This document shows positions 33,675-46,435 of a stretch of DNA of 64,000 nucleotides, one piece after another. The number at the start of each line of letters is the position of its first letter. Position 1 is the first letter of the stretch. The stretch is from Absidia repens (taxonomy: Eukaryota > Mucoromycota > Mucoromycetes > Mucorales > Cunninghamellaceae): assembly GCA_002105175.1 (NCBI GenBank), contig MCGE01000003.1, positions 2,243,001-2,307,000 on the forward strand, written 5' to 3'. The position numbers were made by a program, and so were the translations under genes. Below the pieces are notes generated by a model that worked only from the letters and a program-made list of their open reading frames with translations, did not search any database and was not told the DNA's origin.

Positions 33675-35360
33675 TTTGTTAATATACGATTGAGTTTACA
33701 AAAGAGAAAGAGCGTTGAAGAGAGAGAAAAAAAAAGAAACTGCAAAGAACATGATCGAGCACACGCTTTTATATTTTATTATTCGCGGTGTTTCTGGCTC
33801 TTTTTTTTCACACCCTAAAAAAAAAAAAAAATAGAGCATTGGAACGGGTGCACAGGGTGCATAAGTGTTAAACGGATCCTCTTACAAGCGTCATCCTTCC
33901 GATTGGAGGTTTTTTTTAATGATATGGAGAAGGGTTCACGAAACTACCCGAAAAAAAACATCATATACAGTAGTATGTAAGAGGGGGAAGCTAGCGATCG
34001 ATCCATTTCCCATCTTGTGTTGCCAGTTCTTTGGTTTCTGACCATTTCTTTGGACCGGCCTCAATCTCCGACATCACTTTTTTTTTTTTTTTTTTTTTTC
34101 TAGAGATGAGGCATTCATAGTCGTAAGATGAGATCATGGTCAAACACACAAGAGAAAAAGTCAATAACAAACTTATCTACCTTGATTTTGAATGCGTTGA
34201 TGATCATAAAAGAAATAATAAGAAAAGACCATCGTCTAGCATGAAAAAATCAAACGGCCATTGTAGGGAATGGGACGCGCTTGAGCCATCGGGATGTCAA
34301 AAATACACAAAACACCGCTAAAATGAAGATTTATCACACAAAAAAGTGGATGAAACCTGAAGTGACTCTTTTGCATGCATGATCTTACGATACCAAGGTA
34401 GACCGCTTAATCTCGAACGTTTCATTTACAAAAATCCGGTTGATAATAACTCTTGTGCATTATCACGAAAAAAAGAAAAAGTGGTGATGTATATACACTG
34501 GCAAACGCATCAAATCTTTTTTGACTCTTCCACGAGGATTTGAATCCCAGTCTTACCAATGGCTCACACTGTCCCCAACATTTCAAATGATCGTACTACC
34601 TTAACCTGATGAGTCAAATGATGAATTTTTTTTTTTTTGGATTTCATTTCAGCTCTTGTTAGTCAGAGAAAGCAGCGCTAGTCAGGACTTTATCATTTTT
34701 ATTTGATTGAACTACCGCCTAAAAAACTAAAGACCTTTTGTTTTTTTTTTTAGTGGGGAAGGGGAGGGTTACCGTGATGAAAGAAAATAGCTCATTGGTA
34801 TCATAAATAACTGGGAAGAAAAAATGATGGGTCAAAAGGTGTGAAGCCTCAATAGTATGTAAACAGGTGATTGTGTGTGATGGGAAACATTTCAATTGAA
34901 GCGATTGTATAAATTTGGTCATTGTTTTTATTTTGTAAATTACTGACACTCAGGTGGACGAACGTTGGGAGAGTAGTCATAAATAACTAACCATGTAAAG
35001 ATAATGGAAATCATCAAAAAACACGATTGTAATAAGACAAAGATAAAAAGAGGTTTTATTTTTTTATTTGTATTTCTATTTTCAAAAAAGATATAAATGA
35101 TAGGGAGGAGGGAGGGGCAGGGGGATTGGGATGGGGGACTAAATATATATAGACTAACGAGAGAAGGTGATAATAATAATAATAATAATAATAATAAGGC
35201 TAATATAATAATAATAATAATAATAATAAGGATATTGGGAATGGGAATGCTACCAGGTGTGCTTTTTCTTTTTGTTAGAGGAGAAGGAGGAGGAGGAGGA
35301 GACAAGTGATAGGGTATTGTGAAGAGAGTAAGGGAGATAAACGAGAAAGGGCAATACAAT
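33675..35360. other. Intergenic, no supported gene
   Basis: THI4 promoter side, then AT-rich DNA with T-runs (34077-34100) and an (AAT/ATA)n array at 35168-35231. The minus strand near 34540 carries GGGATTCAAATCCTCGTGG, weakly like a tRNA T-arm. No complete tRNA can be folded around it by eye. Confidence 0.5.
35168..35231. repeat. (ATA)n microsatellite, two blocks
   Basis: Two arrays of ATA/AAT units separated by GGCTAAT, together about 60 bases. Confidence 0.9.
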
Positions 35361-36250
35361 TCAGGCAGTATCAGAAAAGAGCATATTCTTCTGTTTTTGA
35401 AGGTAAGAAAAGGTTCGTTTTGGCTTGGGTGGAGGCATCGTCTAGAAAAGAAGGAAATGGAGGTTTGAATGAGTTATGCATATTTGTGTATATGAGTAAG
35501 TATGGTATAGTTTACCGTAAAGCTAACATCATAATCGTCCTTGTTGACTATTCCCCAGCAAAGATCATCTCGAGTACCCGTCGTCGAAGGAGCAAAATGT
35601 TGATTAAAGGCGTATTGTTGATCCAAGCAAATACCACGTATAAGTTGTTCCGTCTTTTGCATCCGCTTTTCAAAGGTGGGTGATCGATAAAAGTAAGAAG
35701 AGAAATCCACTCCATGACCACGCATACTTTTCTTTTGCTTATTGGTGTTGAAATGATTGGATGACCGTCCAGCAGACCATTTGTTGTTCGTATCGTCCAT
35801 TGAAGAAGTTGTAATGTGAGAAGAAGCAGCTAGAGCCTCCATGGAGCATAATGACGTAGATCGTTTCAAGGAAGGAGTGGTTGCTTGTAAATAATCAAAT
35901 GCAGTTAAAGCCAATGCTGAGCCAAAAAGTACACTTTGTATAACACCACTTTTGACCATTGATGTGAATGATTTTCTTCGCTTGGTAGGTCGACCTTCAG
36001 GGTCTTGGTGTTGAGAGCTGCTATTGTCATCATCATTATCATCATCCGCCATCGTCTTACGTTTTCCTTGCTGTTGTACTTGTTCTTGCTGATACGGATC
36101 ATAGTAATTGTTTTCGGAATACTGGCGACGAAGCGACTCAAAACGAGAAATGACACTGTTCTGACGATAATAGACTGGCCGTTTCATTGTGTTAAGACTG
36201 CCATCCATATGATCACCATCCAAAGAGTCATTATGAGATCGCTTCGTCAT
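35361..36250 (-). CDS. Hypothetical protein, about 271 residues
   Basis: Two exons, 36250-35516 and 35441-35361, joined in phase 0 by a GT-AG intron. The N-terminus MTKRSHNDSLDGDHMDGS is hydrophilic. It goes on through YYRQNSVISRFESLRRQYSE, a Gln-rich stretch, acidic DDDNDDD, and the basic block GRPTKRRKSFTSMVKSGVIQ that looks like a nuclear localisation signal. A mildly hydrophobic stretch follows (SVLFGSALALTAFDYLQ), then FSSYFYRSPTFEKRMQKTEQ and LDQQYAFNQHF. The second exon supplies TMPPPKPKRTFSYLQKQ, ending FSDTA. I do not recognise a family. The well-behaved splice joint and mixed composition of the C-terminal half favour a real gene. Confidence 0.6.
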
Positions 36251-36699
36251 CTTTTTTCTTTCTAGTCCAAAGAAGAAGAATAATTGAAAAAAAAGAGAGT
36301 TGAGAAGAAGAAGAAAAAAAGAAGAAAAAGAAAAACAAAGGAGAAGGGAAATAAAAAGGTCATAATGCTACAAAGGTCATGCGGGTTCCTTGCTCCCTTT
36401 GGATTTTAAATCCCGCCATGATCATCACCTCGTAAATTAGAACTTTTTCCCTTGTTCTTTTTTTTTTTACCAAGACATTAGAAAAACCCCTACCCTCATC
36501 ACCCCTCTTAACTAGTAAGCTTCAATGTGGTTTTAATATAGACGGATACCACCTTTATTCGATACTGTATTTGATACTTCAATGATACCCATCACCAAGC
36601 ACGACTGCCTTTTCTTGACCTACTGACCAACCGAACTTTGCCACAATCAATGGTCAACGTGTATACAATAACCTGACTCACATTTTTTTTTATTTTATT
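36251..36699. other. Promoter side of the 35.4-36.2 kb gene
   Basis: Purine-rich (36290-36355), then AT-rich. TTTAAATCCCGCC at about 36403 echoes the family A head without a body. Confidence 0.4.
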
Positions 36700-37380
36700 T
36701 TGGTGATTGTCCATTTTGGTAATAGTAATAATAATAATAATAATAAAAATACAGTGTATGGTGAAACGACAAACGTGTCAGCATACCCTTACTCCAACAC
36801 TCCTTCTTCTCCTTTTCTTATTAGGGTCTATTATGAACACTACCACTCTTACTATATCGAGTATCGTCGTCATCGTCCTTGTCTCGTTGAATATGGAATA
36901 ATTGAATCCGACTACGATTCGCTCAACTTGAGTATCGTCGCTTTTGCAGGTGCTGACGTCCCGTGTCTTCTTCGATAACCCCAGCGACCGATGGATAGGT
37001 AATAACACAGTCTCATAAAAATTGGCAGGATTATCGTTGATGTGGTTTCTGATCTTCTTTCTCTTTGTAGGTCGATAGATACCAACATGAATGATTGCTG
37101 GTAGAATATATGTGCTTGTCCCTGCGGGATACCTACTGTGTATACCCAACCAACATGCATTGGAACGTGACAAAACAAAGAGGGGGGGAGAGGGTAACAC
37201 TAGGACATTTCATTATTCAAAATTGACCGGTCTGGGACTATGGTGGTCTTATGTAAGGTCATGGATAAATGCAATGGGGTCTCGTATACCGTAGTAACTC
37301 TTTTTTTTTTTCCTTTTTTACAGCTTATAGATTGGCCAATCATCGACAAGCAAAACCACGTAGTGGACATGGGATAAATG
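36700..37380 (+). pseudogene. Possible gene relic or unassembled small gene
   Basis: Several exon-like pieces with plausible splice borders occur but do not join in frame. About 36951-37003 (after TTTTGCAG) reads SRVFFDNPSDRWI and ends in a GT donor. A piece in 37091-37252 ends YSKLTGLGLWWSY at a GTAAGG donor. About 37323-37376 (after TTTTTTACAG) reads LIDWPIIDKQNHVVDMG and stops. The last two join well in phase 0; the first does not reach them without a stop. The family is unknown. It may be a decayed gene or a gene whose 5' part I could not resolve. Confidence 0.3.
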
Positions 37381-38584
37381 ATCTCTTTCTGTGGCAAGCC
37401 AAGGTTTGGGGTACAATGGCTAGTTTAGTTAGTTAATATATACATTAGTATATTCTCGCTTCCATTCATCTGATTGTTATTTTTTTGTAAATAAAATCCA
37501 TATATTCTTCGCTTTTATCTTCAGTTTATATATCATATTACATCATGTTTTATCATATCAAGGGGGGGGCATCAAACGAAATTGTTATACATAAAGGTGA
37601 AAAGGAACAAAGTTACGCGACTGGGGTGTAAAAAAAGGCTTTAGACATTTGAAGTAGATCGGTTTTTGGCTGAAGGGCCGAAGAATTAAAGCATCATGAC
37701 GTTTAGCTTCGCAAATAAATATAAAGAAGATGAATGTTACGCATGTCAACTAAATACTTTCCAGTACGCTTCAATTATCCTGATTTTAAAGTACTCAGCG
37801 GTACTTTTTTTTATGCGTCCTTCATCGTCTCTTTTTTATACATCCACCACAGTCATTTTTAAAATCAGTCAAGTAATCTCTCTCAGAAACCCAGTTTAGC
37901 AGGATACATACAGTAGACGGAGCACCAAGGTCTACTGTCGGTCGGAATTGCTTCATATCTAGCCTTTTTCTTTGCACACGCCGACACGTGCTTTTTTTTT
38001 CTACCCCCCCTATCTACTGTATCTTACTGGACGGTGTAGGTATAAATATTCGACACGACAAATTAAACTTATGAGAGAATAATGGTGAAATAACAAAACA
38101 TGGTTTATTCAAATGTAGAGATGAATTATGATATAGCAATTAAACTAAACTAATCTCATGATATCAAGCACCATGACACCTATTTAAAGTTGAGGTGATT
38201 AGTGGGAGTGAGTGAGTACGGTATGTGTTGCGTAGCGGTACTTTGTTGTATAATAAACATAATGTAATATACGATAGTTTATTCAAAGAGGACAAGATAC
38301 TATCCGGTGAGTGTCAAACATTCTACAGTATTGTACAGTACATACAGTGACAGAAGGAAGAGACTACGCTAGATCGATTGGCTCCATTTGACTGCAACGC
38401 ATTAAGGGAAGAAAACGACCATGCTGGCGTTGTTAAATTATGAAATTTACTTTCGTAAAATAAAACCACATGTTGATGATATTGAATCATGCATGTTGCT
38501 GTTATTATAGAAAAGAAAGTGAGGCAAGAAAAAAAAAGAGCTTCCATTTTTGTAATGGACAAAAAAAATTACTCGGGAAAATGT
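37381..38584. other. Intergenic with repeat family B copy
   Basis: No supported gene. Family B copy 2 lies at 37580-37800. AT-rich stretches and an inverted-looking TTTATTCAAA at 38105 and 38278 are seen. Confidence 0.45.
37580..37800 (+). repeat. Repeat family B, copy 2
   Basis: ATAAAGGTGAAAAGGAACAA, then TTTTTGGCTGAAGGGCCGAA, ATGACGTTTAG, and TGTCAACTAAATACTTTCC followed by TTATCCTG. These are the same blocks in the same order as 4290-4495. Confidence 0.45.
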
Positions 38585-39430
38585 TTCAAATCCCGCCCAC
38601 GTGTATTTTAATATTTACGCCCCAATTTTTTCTTGGCGCGCGCTCTTTCTCTCTCTTTTCTTTTCCCAAGTTTTTTTTTCTTCACCATTCATCTTCTTTG
38701 TAGTTATGATGATCTTAGATTAGTGTCAGGACTAGTTTAGAAGCGTTTTCAGCTCAGGGATTACAAGATGCCTGGGGAAACCCTTTCATTTTAGATCTAA
38801 GATTTAGGCCCACCAGTAGATGACTCTTTAGAGTTTTGGTTCGCTTAGTTTAGTGTTATTTTGTCCATATTTTGTATCTGCATCTCAATAAAACATGTCT
38901 CTTTTTGCTTGCTTCAATGAAAAATGTCCCATTAGTCTCTCTCATGTGTTGTGCAATAGATCCCATGTTACTATAATCACCCCCTTTGTATAATGTTGAC
39001 CTTGTTGTACAGTACTTCAACAAAACATACCTCTTTAGTCTTTATCATAACTTGACTGCCTTGTACTTTATGTTGGTTCCTTTTTTACAGTCGTCCCTTT
39101 AGATTCGTGGGTTGATCAATCGTCAGATCCATGAATGGTCTCCCTCATCCTTCTCCCCTTCCCGCAAATAGATCCTTCCTTTAAACCCCTTGTTACAATG
39201 AACCCCATTCATTCAGTTTTAGGATGTATTAATATTCTTCAATAAAATATGCCTTTTACATTTACCACACACTGCACTATCGGACAATGAGCAATGTTGC
39301 TATGATATTGTAGTTGTTTTGTGAGTGACTAACCATTTACTTTATTTTTAATTTAACCACTATATGGCTATTTTTTATCCATAACGACTCAGGGACTGGT
39401 TGACAGTCTTAGATCACCTGCTATTAAAAA
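38585..39430 (+). repeat. Dispersed repeat family A, copy A4
   Basis: Head TTCAAATCCCGCCCACGTG at 38585-38603, pyrimidine tract, then the GATCTTAGATTAGTGTCAGG block, core GGGGAAACCCTTTCATTTTA near 38776, sub-blocks at 38886 (CAATAAAACATGTCTC), 39015 (TTCAACAAAACATACC) and 39237 (TTCAATAAAATATGCC). TTTTGTGAGTGACT is at about 39317 and GGGACTGGTTGACAGTCTTA at about 39391. This is the best-preserved copy together with A3. AGAGCTTCC occurs about 45 bases before the head. Confidence 0.85.
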
Positions 39431-40569
39431 ATCTATATTTCAGAAGCCACCACCTTGGTACATCCTCAGTAGAAATTGAATACTGTATGATATATGTATG
39501 TATACTTATGATATGTGCTGTACGGGAAATGTGGAACCTTGAAAAGATGAAACAAATACAGTACCATTCATACATATGTAGAGCAAGGCGAAAAAAACGT
39601 GATATCATACATAAAAAAAAATAGCTTTTGTTTTCTGGAAGGAGTGCGTGATTTGAGGGATCTTTGATATACAAATAAATGATTGTCTGATATCAACTCA
39701 CAAAAGACTTTGGGTGTATTCTCATTGCTTAAGAAAGCGTATGGGTACGTAATACTTGTATCAGAAAAAAAAAGTCATGCATTTTTTTTATTCGTAAACG
39801 TTGGGTGGATCCATCGATTTCTTAATTTAGAAAACTTTTTTTTTTTTTTTTTTACATAATTATCGGGCGTTGAATTACCCTCCATTTTTTTTTTGAGTGC
39901 GTCGTGTATTTTGGGCAAAAGTCTTAAAAACTCATTGATATAGTGTTCTCCTTGTGTCCATTGTGATTATACGATGTGGGCAAGCTGCGCTATTTCTCCT
40001 GTGAGGAGGGACTCTTGGAGGAAAAAGTCAATGCGTGGAGAATCAATTGGATTACTAAATCCCAAGTTTATAGGGTCAACCGATTTTTTTTTTTTTTTTT
40101 TTTACTGCCGACGCATGGATCAGATTCTTTGTAATAGTCGGAATAACAACATCAGGCCAATCAACGGTTTTTGTTGTCAGTTTTACATTTCATACCGTTC
40201 CCAGAAAGAAGTAAATGAATGTGGGTACTTTATAGCAAGCCACAGTGGGACGTCAAAATATAGTTTAATAAGAAATGATCTCAGTAGCTATTAAAACAGT
40301 CGAGAAGAAACGAAATCGTTTCCCTTTTACCTGTTCTCATGCCGATATTAGCGGGGAATGCATCCGCTGACGAATCAAATTCTACAATGAAAAATTTGTC
40401 AGCCTGGTTTCTGGTCAAGTTTATCCAGCGGGCTTTTAAAAAGCTATAGAATAAATATGCTGAAACTCTCACACTTTTTTTTTGTTTTCTTTTTCCCTTT
40501 TCAAACTTCTTTTCACTACAGTATCTCTATCCCCCTACTCTTTTACAACTTACATTAAAATTAAATACT
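39431..40569. other. Intergenic, CCP1 promoter side
   Basis: T-runs at 39838-39854 and 40085-40103. A 106-residue frame at 39974-40294 is interrupted by the T-run and has no family resemblance, so it is not called as a gene. The last ~100 bases are pyrimidine-rich, leading to the CCP1 ATG. Confidence 0.5.
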
Positions 40570-42120
40570 ATGGCTTTCCGTTCTATGGCTACTCGTATTA
40601 CACCTAGTAGACTTGGTGCACGCGCTGCCATTACCACCGCGGGTATCTCGTCTTATCGCGCTTCATTACAACCCTCTGTCCGTGCCTATTCCACGCAACA
40701 ACCTAAGAAGGGTAGCTCTAACACTTTAGTGATTCTTGGTAAGTAGTAGTAAATTTTACCCAATTTCCCAAAAAATATTTATGTAAAGTGTGATGCTAAC
40801 TTGTTATTATTTTCGCTTTGTTTTTGTTTATTCAGGTTTACTTGCTCTCGGTGGTGCAGGCGGTTATTATTTCAACAGCGCCTCCAAGTATTCTGTAGGA
40901 AGTTCTGCCTCTCAAAAGTCAGAAAAGAAACCTATTGATTATGTTCAAGTCTATAAAGATATTGCCGACATCCTTGAAGACGATGAGTAAGTTTATAGAG
41001 AGAAACGCAAAAGAATAATAATCATGTATAAAAAAAATTAGGGTTACAATGTGTGTGGGAATTTGTGCAAACGTTTAGCGTTTATTAACAAAAAAAACTT
41101 TTCTTCTCTTAGTTATGATGATGGCTCCTATGGACCTGTTTTACTTCGTCTTGCCTGGCATGCCTCTGGTACCTATGACAAGGATACAAAGACCGGTGGT
41201 AGCAACGCTGCCTCTATGCGTAAGTATATGCTCTCTGTTGATACGGAAATGAAAAATCGAAAAAAAAATCATATTCACGTCTTTTTTTCTATATCTCTTA
41301 AATATAATACAGGATTTGAACCTGAAGCTCTTCATGATGCCAATAATGGATTAAAGATTGCGCGTGATTACCTGGAACCTATTAAAGCCAAATACCCTGA
41401 CATTAGCTACGGTGATTTGTGGACTTTGGCTGGTGTTGTTGCTGTCCAAGAACTTGGTGGACCAACCATTCCCTGGAGACCTGGTAAGGCAAAAAAAAGA
41501 AAAGAAAAAGAAACCACGACAACAATTCGATACTCACTCACTCTTCAATTAAAAGGTCGAAAGGATGGCTTAAGCGCTGAATCGTGCACGCCTGATGGAA
41601 GACTTCCTGATGCTGCAAAGAAAGAAGATCATATCCGAAGCATCTTTTACCGAATGGGCTTTAACGATCAAGAAATTGTTGCGTTGACGGGTGCTCATGC
41701 TTTGGGACGATGCCACCCTGATCGTTCTGGTTTTGATGGTCCTTGGTCTGAACAACCTACATTCTTCTCCAATGAATACTTCAAGGTCATTAGTGAACGA
41801 CAATGGGTTAAAAAGGATCTTCCTAATGGCGGTTGGCAATGGGTCGACAAGGTAAATAAATTATAAAGAAAACGATATACCTATGTATATATCAAACTAA
41901 CTCTGGTTTTTTTCCTTAGAACAACCCAACCGTGATGATGTTGCCCTCTGAAATTGCCGTTTACAAGGACAAGGACTTCAGCAAATACTTTGAACTCTAT
42001 GCCAAGGATGAAGCCAAATTCTACGAAGACTTTACCAAGGCCTTTACCAGACTGCTCGAATTGGGTGTCCCATTCAAGGGAGATGAAAAGGTGTACAAGT
42101 TTGAAACTATCAATGCTTAG
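40570..42120 (+). CDS. CCP1: Mitochondrial cytochrome c peroxidase
   Basis: Heme peroxidase that reduces hydrogen peroxide with electrons from cytochrome c in the intermembrane space. Six exons: 40570-40738, 40836-40986, 41113-41219, 41313-41483, 41556-41851, 41920-42120, about 364 residues. The N-terminus [20 protein letters not shown] is a mitochondrial targeting sequence. A hydrophobic segment at about residues 53-70 ([17 protein letters not shown]) fits the two-step sorting signal. Catalytic features: distal [10 protein letters not shown] (Arg, Trp, His), TAxVxVQELGG-like [12 protein letters not shown], proximal His at about 247 in [12 protein letters not shown], followed by [10 protein letters not shown] with the Trp of the electron-transfer site. 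The end matches the family ([11 protein letters not shown]). Splice phases all agree. Confidence 0.96.
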
Positions 42121-42370
42121 ATTAGCGATTCTCCCATTTATTAGTTTGCTACTTCTCCGTATTTATATCGTCTTCTATTTACACAAAATAAAAAATATTT
42201 TGATTGTATTTTTTTTCTTCGTTTTCTGACTGGTGTTGAATTTTTGTTGTGGTGGAGGCGTTTGCGCATAATTGTCGGGATTTACTCGTCACATTTTTTG
42301 TATAAAAAAGTTTTTTTTTTTTTTGCGTTTTTTGACTTTTTTCTTCATCCGAAATAAAAAAAAATCAACA

Positions 42371-45216
42371 ATGTCGTCTGACGATCATTCAAGCTACGGC
42401 AAAAAATACTCTCAAGTACCACCTCCTTCTGAACTCTCATCTTCTGATTCGGCACCTGCAGCGCCCCCTGTTGATTTTAGTGACGCCCTTCAAAAAGCAA
42501 GGGCCATTGCCGAAAAACTTAAACAAGCTGGTGGCGGTGGTAACGGTGCTGCTGCTGCTCCTCCTCCTCCCGTACCTGCGTTTGATTCTCCTTCTGGTAA
42601 AGTATACACATGTGTGAATCCTTGTATTTTATTGACTTCTCTTTTTTTATATTTGCTTTCTCTTCATTAGCTGGCTCTAAACGCTCGCATTACGACGATT
42701 ACGACGCTAATGACACTGCGTCATCTTCTTCCAAATATGACTCGTACGATTCTTCCAAACGTGCTGCATACGATACTGGATCTTCCCAACCCAGTTGTAA
42801 GTTTTTGATCATGACGATATATATATATGTTTCTTTTGCTAACTGGATCTTTTTTTTGTTTTAACAACAGATATGCCTCGAAATGAACCTCGCCGATATG
42901 GTCTTGGATCTGAAGAACGCCAAAGATATCAACGTCATGAATCAGGCTATGGGAAAACTGGATCGTCTGGCAGTGCTAATATCAAGGTGCCAAACAGAAT
43001 GGTAGGCATTATCATTGGTCGCGGTGGTGATAATTTGAAAAAAGTGGAACGATACTCTGGTGCACGCATTCAAATCGATCAAGGTAAAGTTCCCCATACC
43101 AACCGTTCTCCCTCCCCCCTCTTTCCCCACTTCCTCTTACTCACTTTTTTTTTTTTTTTTTTTTTATTTCCCTTGAAGATTCTGGTGACAGCGAACGTGA
43201 TATCACATTGACAGGTGAAGAAGATCAAATCCAAATGGCTCGCGATATGATCCAACAAATGGTGAGGGATGCCAATGATTCCTCGGGCCATGGTGGCGGC
43301 GGTGACAATGATACACATGTGAAGCTTGAGGTGCCTTCCAACAAAGTGGGCTTGGTGATTGGTCGTGGTGGTGATACTATTCGTGATCTTGAAGAACGTA
43401 GTGGCGCCAAAATCAAGGTATTGACAGAAAACCCTGGTGATCGATCTTCTGTACGTACCGTTTCTATTGTTGGTGATAAGCATGCTACTGAAAAGGCCAA
43501 GTCATTGGTGGAAGATATTATCAATAATGATCAAAATCAAGTAAGTGGTAGGAAAAAAAGGGGTAAACTACTTCATCGTAATTCATCGATCATTTTTATT
43601 GTTTGCAAATAGGGATACCACGATCACCGGTCTCATGATGGTGGTGGCGGTGGCTACGGTAGATCTGATGGAGGTGCAGTGGATACAGTGCGCATTCCCA
43701 AGGAATTTGTTGGTCTCATTATTGGTCGAGGTAAATCTATATATATATATATATATGTATCTATATATATATATATATAATTGGATATCTTGCTAACCAT
43801 TTCTTCATTGTCATGTATTGCTTACTATATAGGTGGTGAAACAGTACGTGCATTACAAGAAGAATCTGGTGCCCGGATTGTAGTTGACAAATACGGGGAT
43901 CCACATGCCGACCAAAAAACTCTCACTATTCATGGTAAGAAAGAACACCCTATGATATATTTTATAATGTTGTTGGTATGAAACTCAAAACATTACTTTT
44001 TTTTGATTTTTAATCAGGCACTCCGGAAACAATTGCTATTGCCAAGGATTTAATTACGGAAAAGGTGGAATCAGGACAAGTACATCATCGTTTCTTTTTA
44101 TTCTTTTTTTTATATATTCGGGCAGGAGAGTGGATATGTGGGGCTACAAAAAAAAAAAAAAAAAAAAAAGAACAATCAATCCGGGGATTTACATGCTGTA
44201 TGAACTGGTAGAACTAGTGTAGAAGTATGTGGTTGAGTGGAGTAGGATAGAGGAGATTAGGTTGAAAAAGGAAAGGATGGGAACAAATATGATGCTGTCG
44301 TTGTCTTTGTCTTGTACTTTTTGTTTCTGTCTCTAGGAATTACTTTGCCCCTTCAAACCATGACATGTCTACTAACCCCTTCTTTTTTATTTATTCTTAT
44401 TTGTCGTTGGTATTGCTTGTCTTCCTTGCCTATTCTTTTTTTTTTTCTTTCTTTTTTTTTCTTGTTTTATTTTATCATTATTGAAAAAATTGAAAAATAG
44501 AATGCTAGAGGAGGAGACCGGTATGGCTCAGGCGGTGGCTACAGAGGCGGACGAGGGTAAGTTTAACATCACTTCACAAAACATTTGCATCTGAAAGACT
44601 TATTTTCGGTATATCTGTGTGTAGGGGCTACCGTGGTGGATATGGCCGTGGTGGCGGTAACGGTGGTGGATCCTATAGAAACGATTATTATGGAGGCAAT
44701 GATGATTACCAGCAACAACAACAGCCACAAGACGCTCCTTACGATTACTCCCAATATCAAAATTATTATGGGCAACAACAATATGGTGGTTATGATCAAT
44801 ACAACCCTCAACATGCTAATGGTAAGGCAATGACGAACGAGATGGGTAAGATGCTGATGCATTAATACTTTATTTTAGATGGTTACAACTATGGTGGAGC
44901 AGCTCAACAAACATCATCCAACGAAACTTCGGATCAAAGACCTTCCGACGACAATAGAGACGACAAGGATTCATCAGCCGCGACGCAGGATGCTTATTAT
45001 GGGCAATACTATGGGCAATCATCAACAGGCCAAGATCAACAGCAATGGACCCAGGAAGCATATAATCAATATTATCAGCAATATTATGCGAATGCCGGCG
45101 CTCAAGGTGGTGGTGAAGCTTATCAAAGCGACCAACAACAGCAATATGAACAAGGACAACAGGAAGAAGAATACCAACCTGAAGGTGCTGCTCATGATGA
45201 CGCCATTGCCAAATGA
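42371..45216 (+). CDS. Triple-KH-domain RNA/ssDNA-binding protein, FUBP-like
   Basis: Ten exons (42371-42596, 42671-42796, 42871-43083, 43179-43540, 43613-43730, 43833-43934, 44018-44079, 44501-44556, 44625-44821, 44879-45216) give about 599 residues. Three KH domains with intact GxxG loops: VPNRMVGIIIGRGGDNLKKV (~155), VPSNKVGLVIGRGGDTIRDL (~238), IPKEFVGLIIGRGGETVRAL (~334). Between KH3 and the C-terminus lies an RGG-type Gly/Arg region (GYRGGRGGGYRGGYGRGG). A Gln/Tyr-rich tail with repeated YYGQ, NYYGQQ and YNQYYQQYY units follows. The layout matches far-upstream-element-binding proteins; in fungi such proteins act in mRNA control or transcription, which is inferred here. The tail is prion-like in composition. 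The intron 44080-44500 is the longest in the gene (421 bases), with an A-run. Confidence 0.92.
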
Positions 45217-46435
45217 AATTAAAACGGGTGAATCGGCATTATCGGGACAAATATTTATTAGTTTAGGGTTTTCTTTCTTTCATTCTTTTTTTAGCAGTGT
45301 AGTTTTATTATTATCATCGTAGTATATGATTTGGGGGGGTTTTTTTTTTATATAGCGTAGTATAGTTGGTTTTTTTTATACTTTGTCATTCTCTTTTTTA
45401 TTATCATTATTATTGTCACAATCAAAAATAAAAATAAATAAAACAGATGTTGTTTTATACAAGTGTATATTTGATCCTTTTACTTTTTTTTTTGTTGTTG
45501 TTGTTGTGTTGTCTTCTTACATCATCATTGCTATCCTAAAATTGGGGTTTTTTGCCATACTTGATTGATCTCCGCCGCATCCTCTCCTCATGACATTACC
45601 GTAGAAAAGAAGAAATCAAAGTTTCAGCCGCTTTGAACCTTGACATGCATGGAAAACCAAGAAAAAAGAAAAAAAGTACAATAGTATGTATGGAAAAGGC
45701 AAAAAAAAAATAAAAAAATAAAAGACGTGTAGGGGGGTGGTGACCAGTGATGATACCATAAGACCCTCCCTCGGTAGAATAATGATGTTGGTTTTCGATC
45801 AGTCTGTGTATTATGTAAAGAAAAAGGAATATGATAGAGACACATGCACGGTTATATTTGTCAAGGACGGGGAATCAATATATTTATGGTGAAATTGAAT
45901 CGTTAAGGAGACGAAAAAAAAAAAGGGTAAAGGAACCGTATAGATAGATGATGACTATTGAATGATTATAGAGATCAAATCCCTTCGTCAATAAGAGAGA
46001 GAGAAAAGAAAAACATGTCAAGTGTTTGATGATGGAAGTTTATTTCAAGAGACATGTGCAATAGATCAATTTGATTCCATGTGGTTTTGATATGTAAAAA
46101 TAAAAGTAAAAAAGACCTATCATAGCACCAATCCCCATTTTTAGGATCCACTGATGTATGACTAGATTTTCGTTTCTTTATCAAAGAAAGACAAATAATG
46201 TGAATAATTTACAAGCGAAGCCAGAGGCAATCATTTATTTGTGGAGACATAATGTGATACAGAAAAAAAAAATATAAATCAAAACGAGAGTACAAATATA
46301 TTATAACATAATAAATATAAAAAAGGATCTATCAAAAAAAAATATACTACATACATATAATAACACTAAAAAAAACATGATCTATGAAAGGAATGGAAAT
46401 ACAGTCTATAAAAGAAGGGAAGGGAGAGGAGGGCA
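45217..46435. other. Convergent intergenic region
   Basis: 3' flanks of the KH gene and the RGS gene. AATAAA-like signals at about 45428-45440, A/T runs throughout. No supported gene. Confidence 0.6.

Noticed and set aside
34530..34600. tRNA-like T-arm on the minus strand (GGGATTCAAATCCTCG)
   Set aside because: The stem pairs poorly, the distance to any A-box-like word is too short, and no cloverleaf can be drawn.
39974..40294. 106-residue frame with a Phe run
   Set aside because: It is crossed by a T-run and shows no recognised motif or splice partners.
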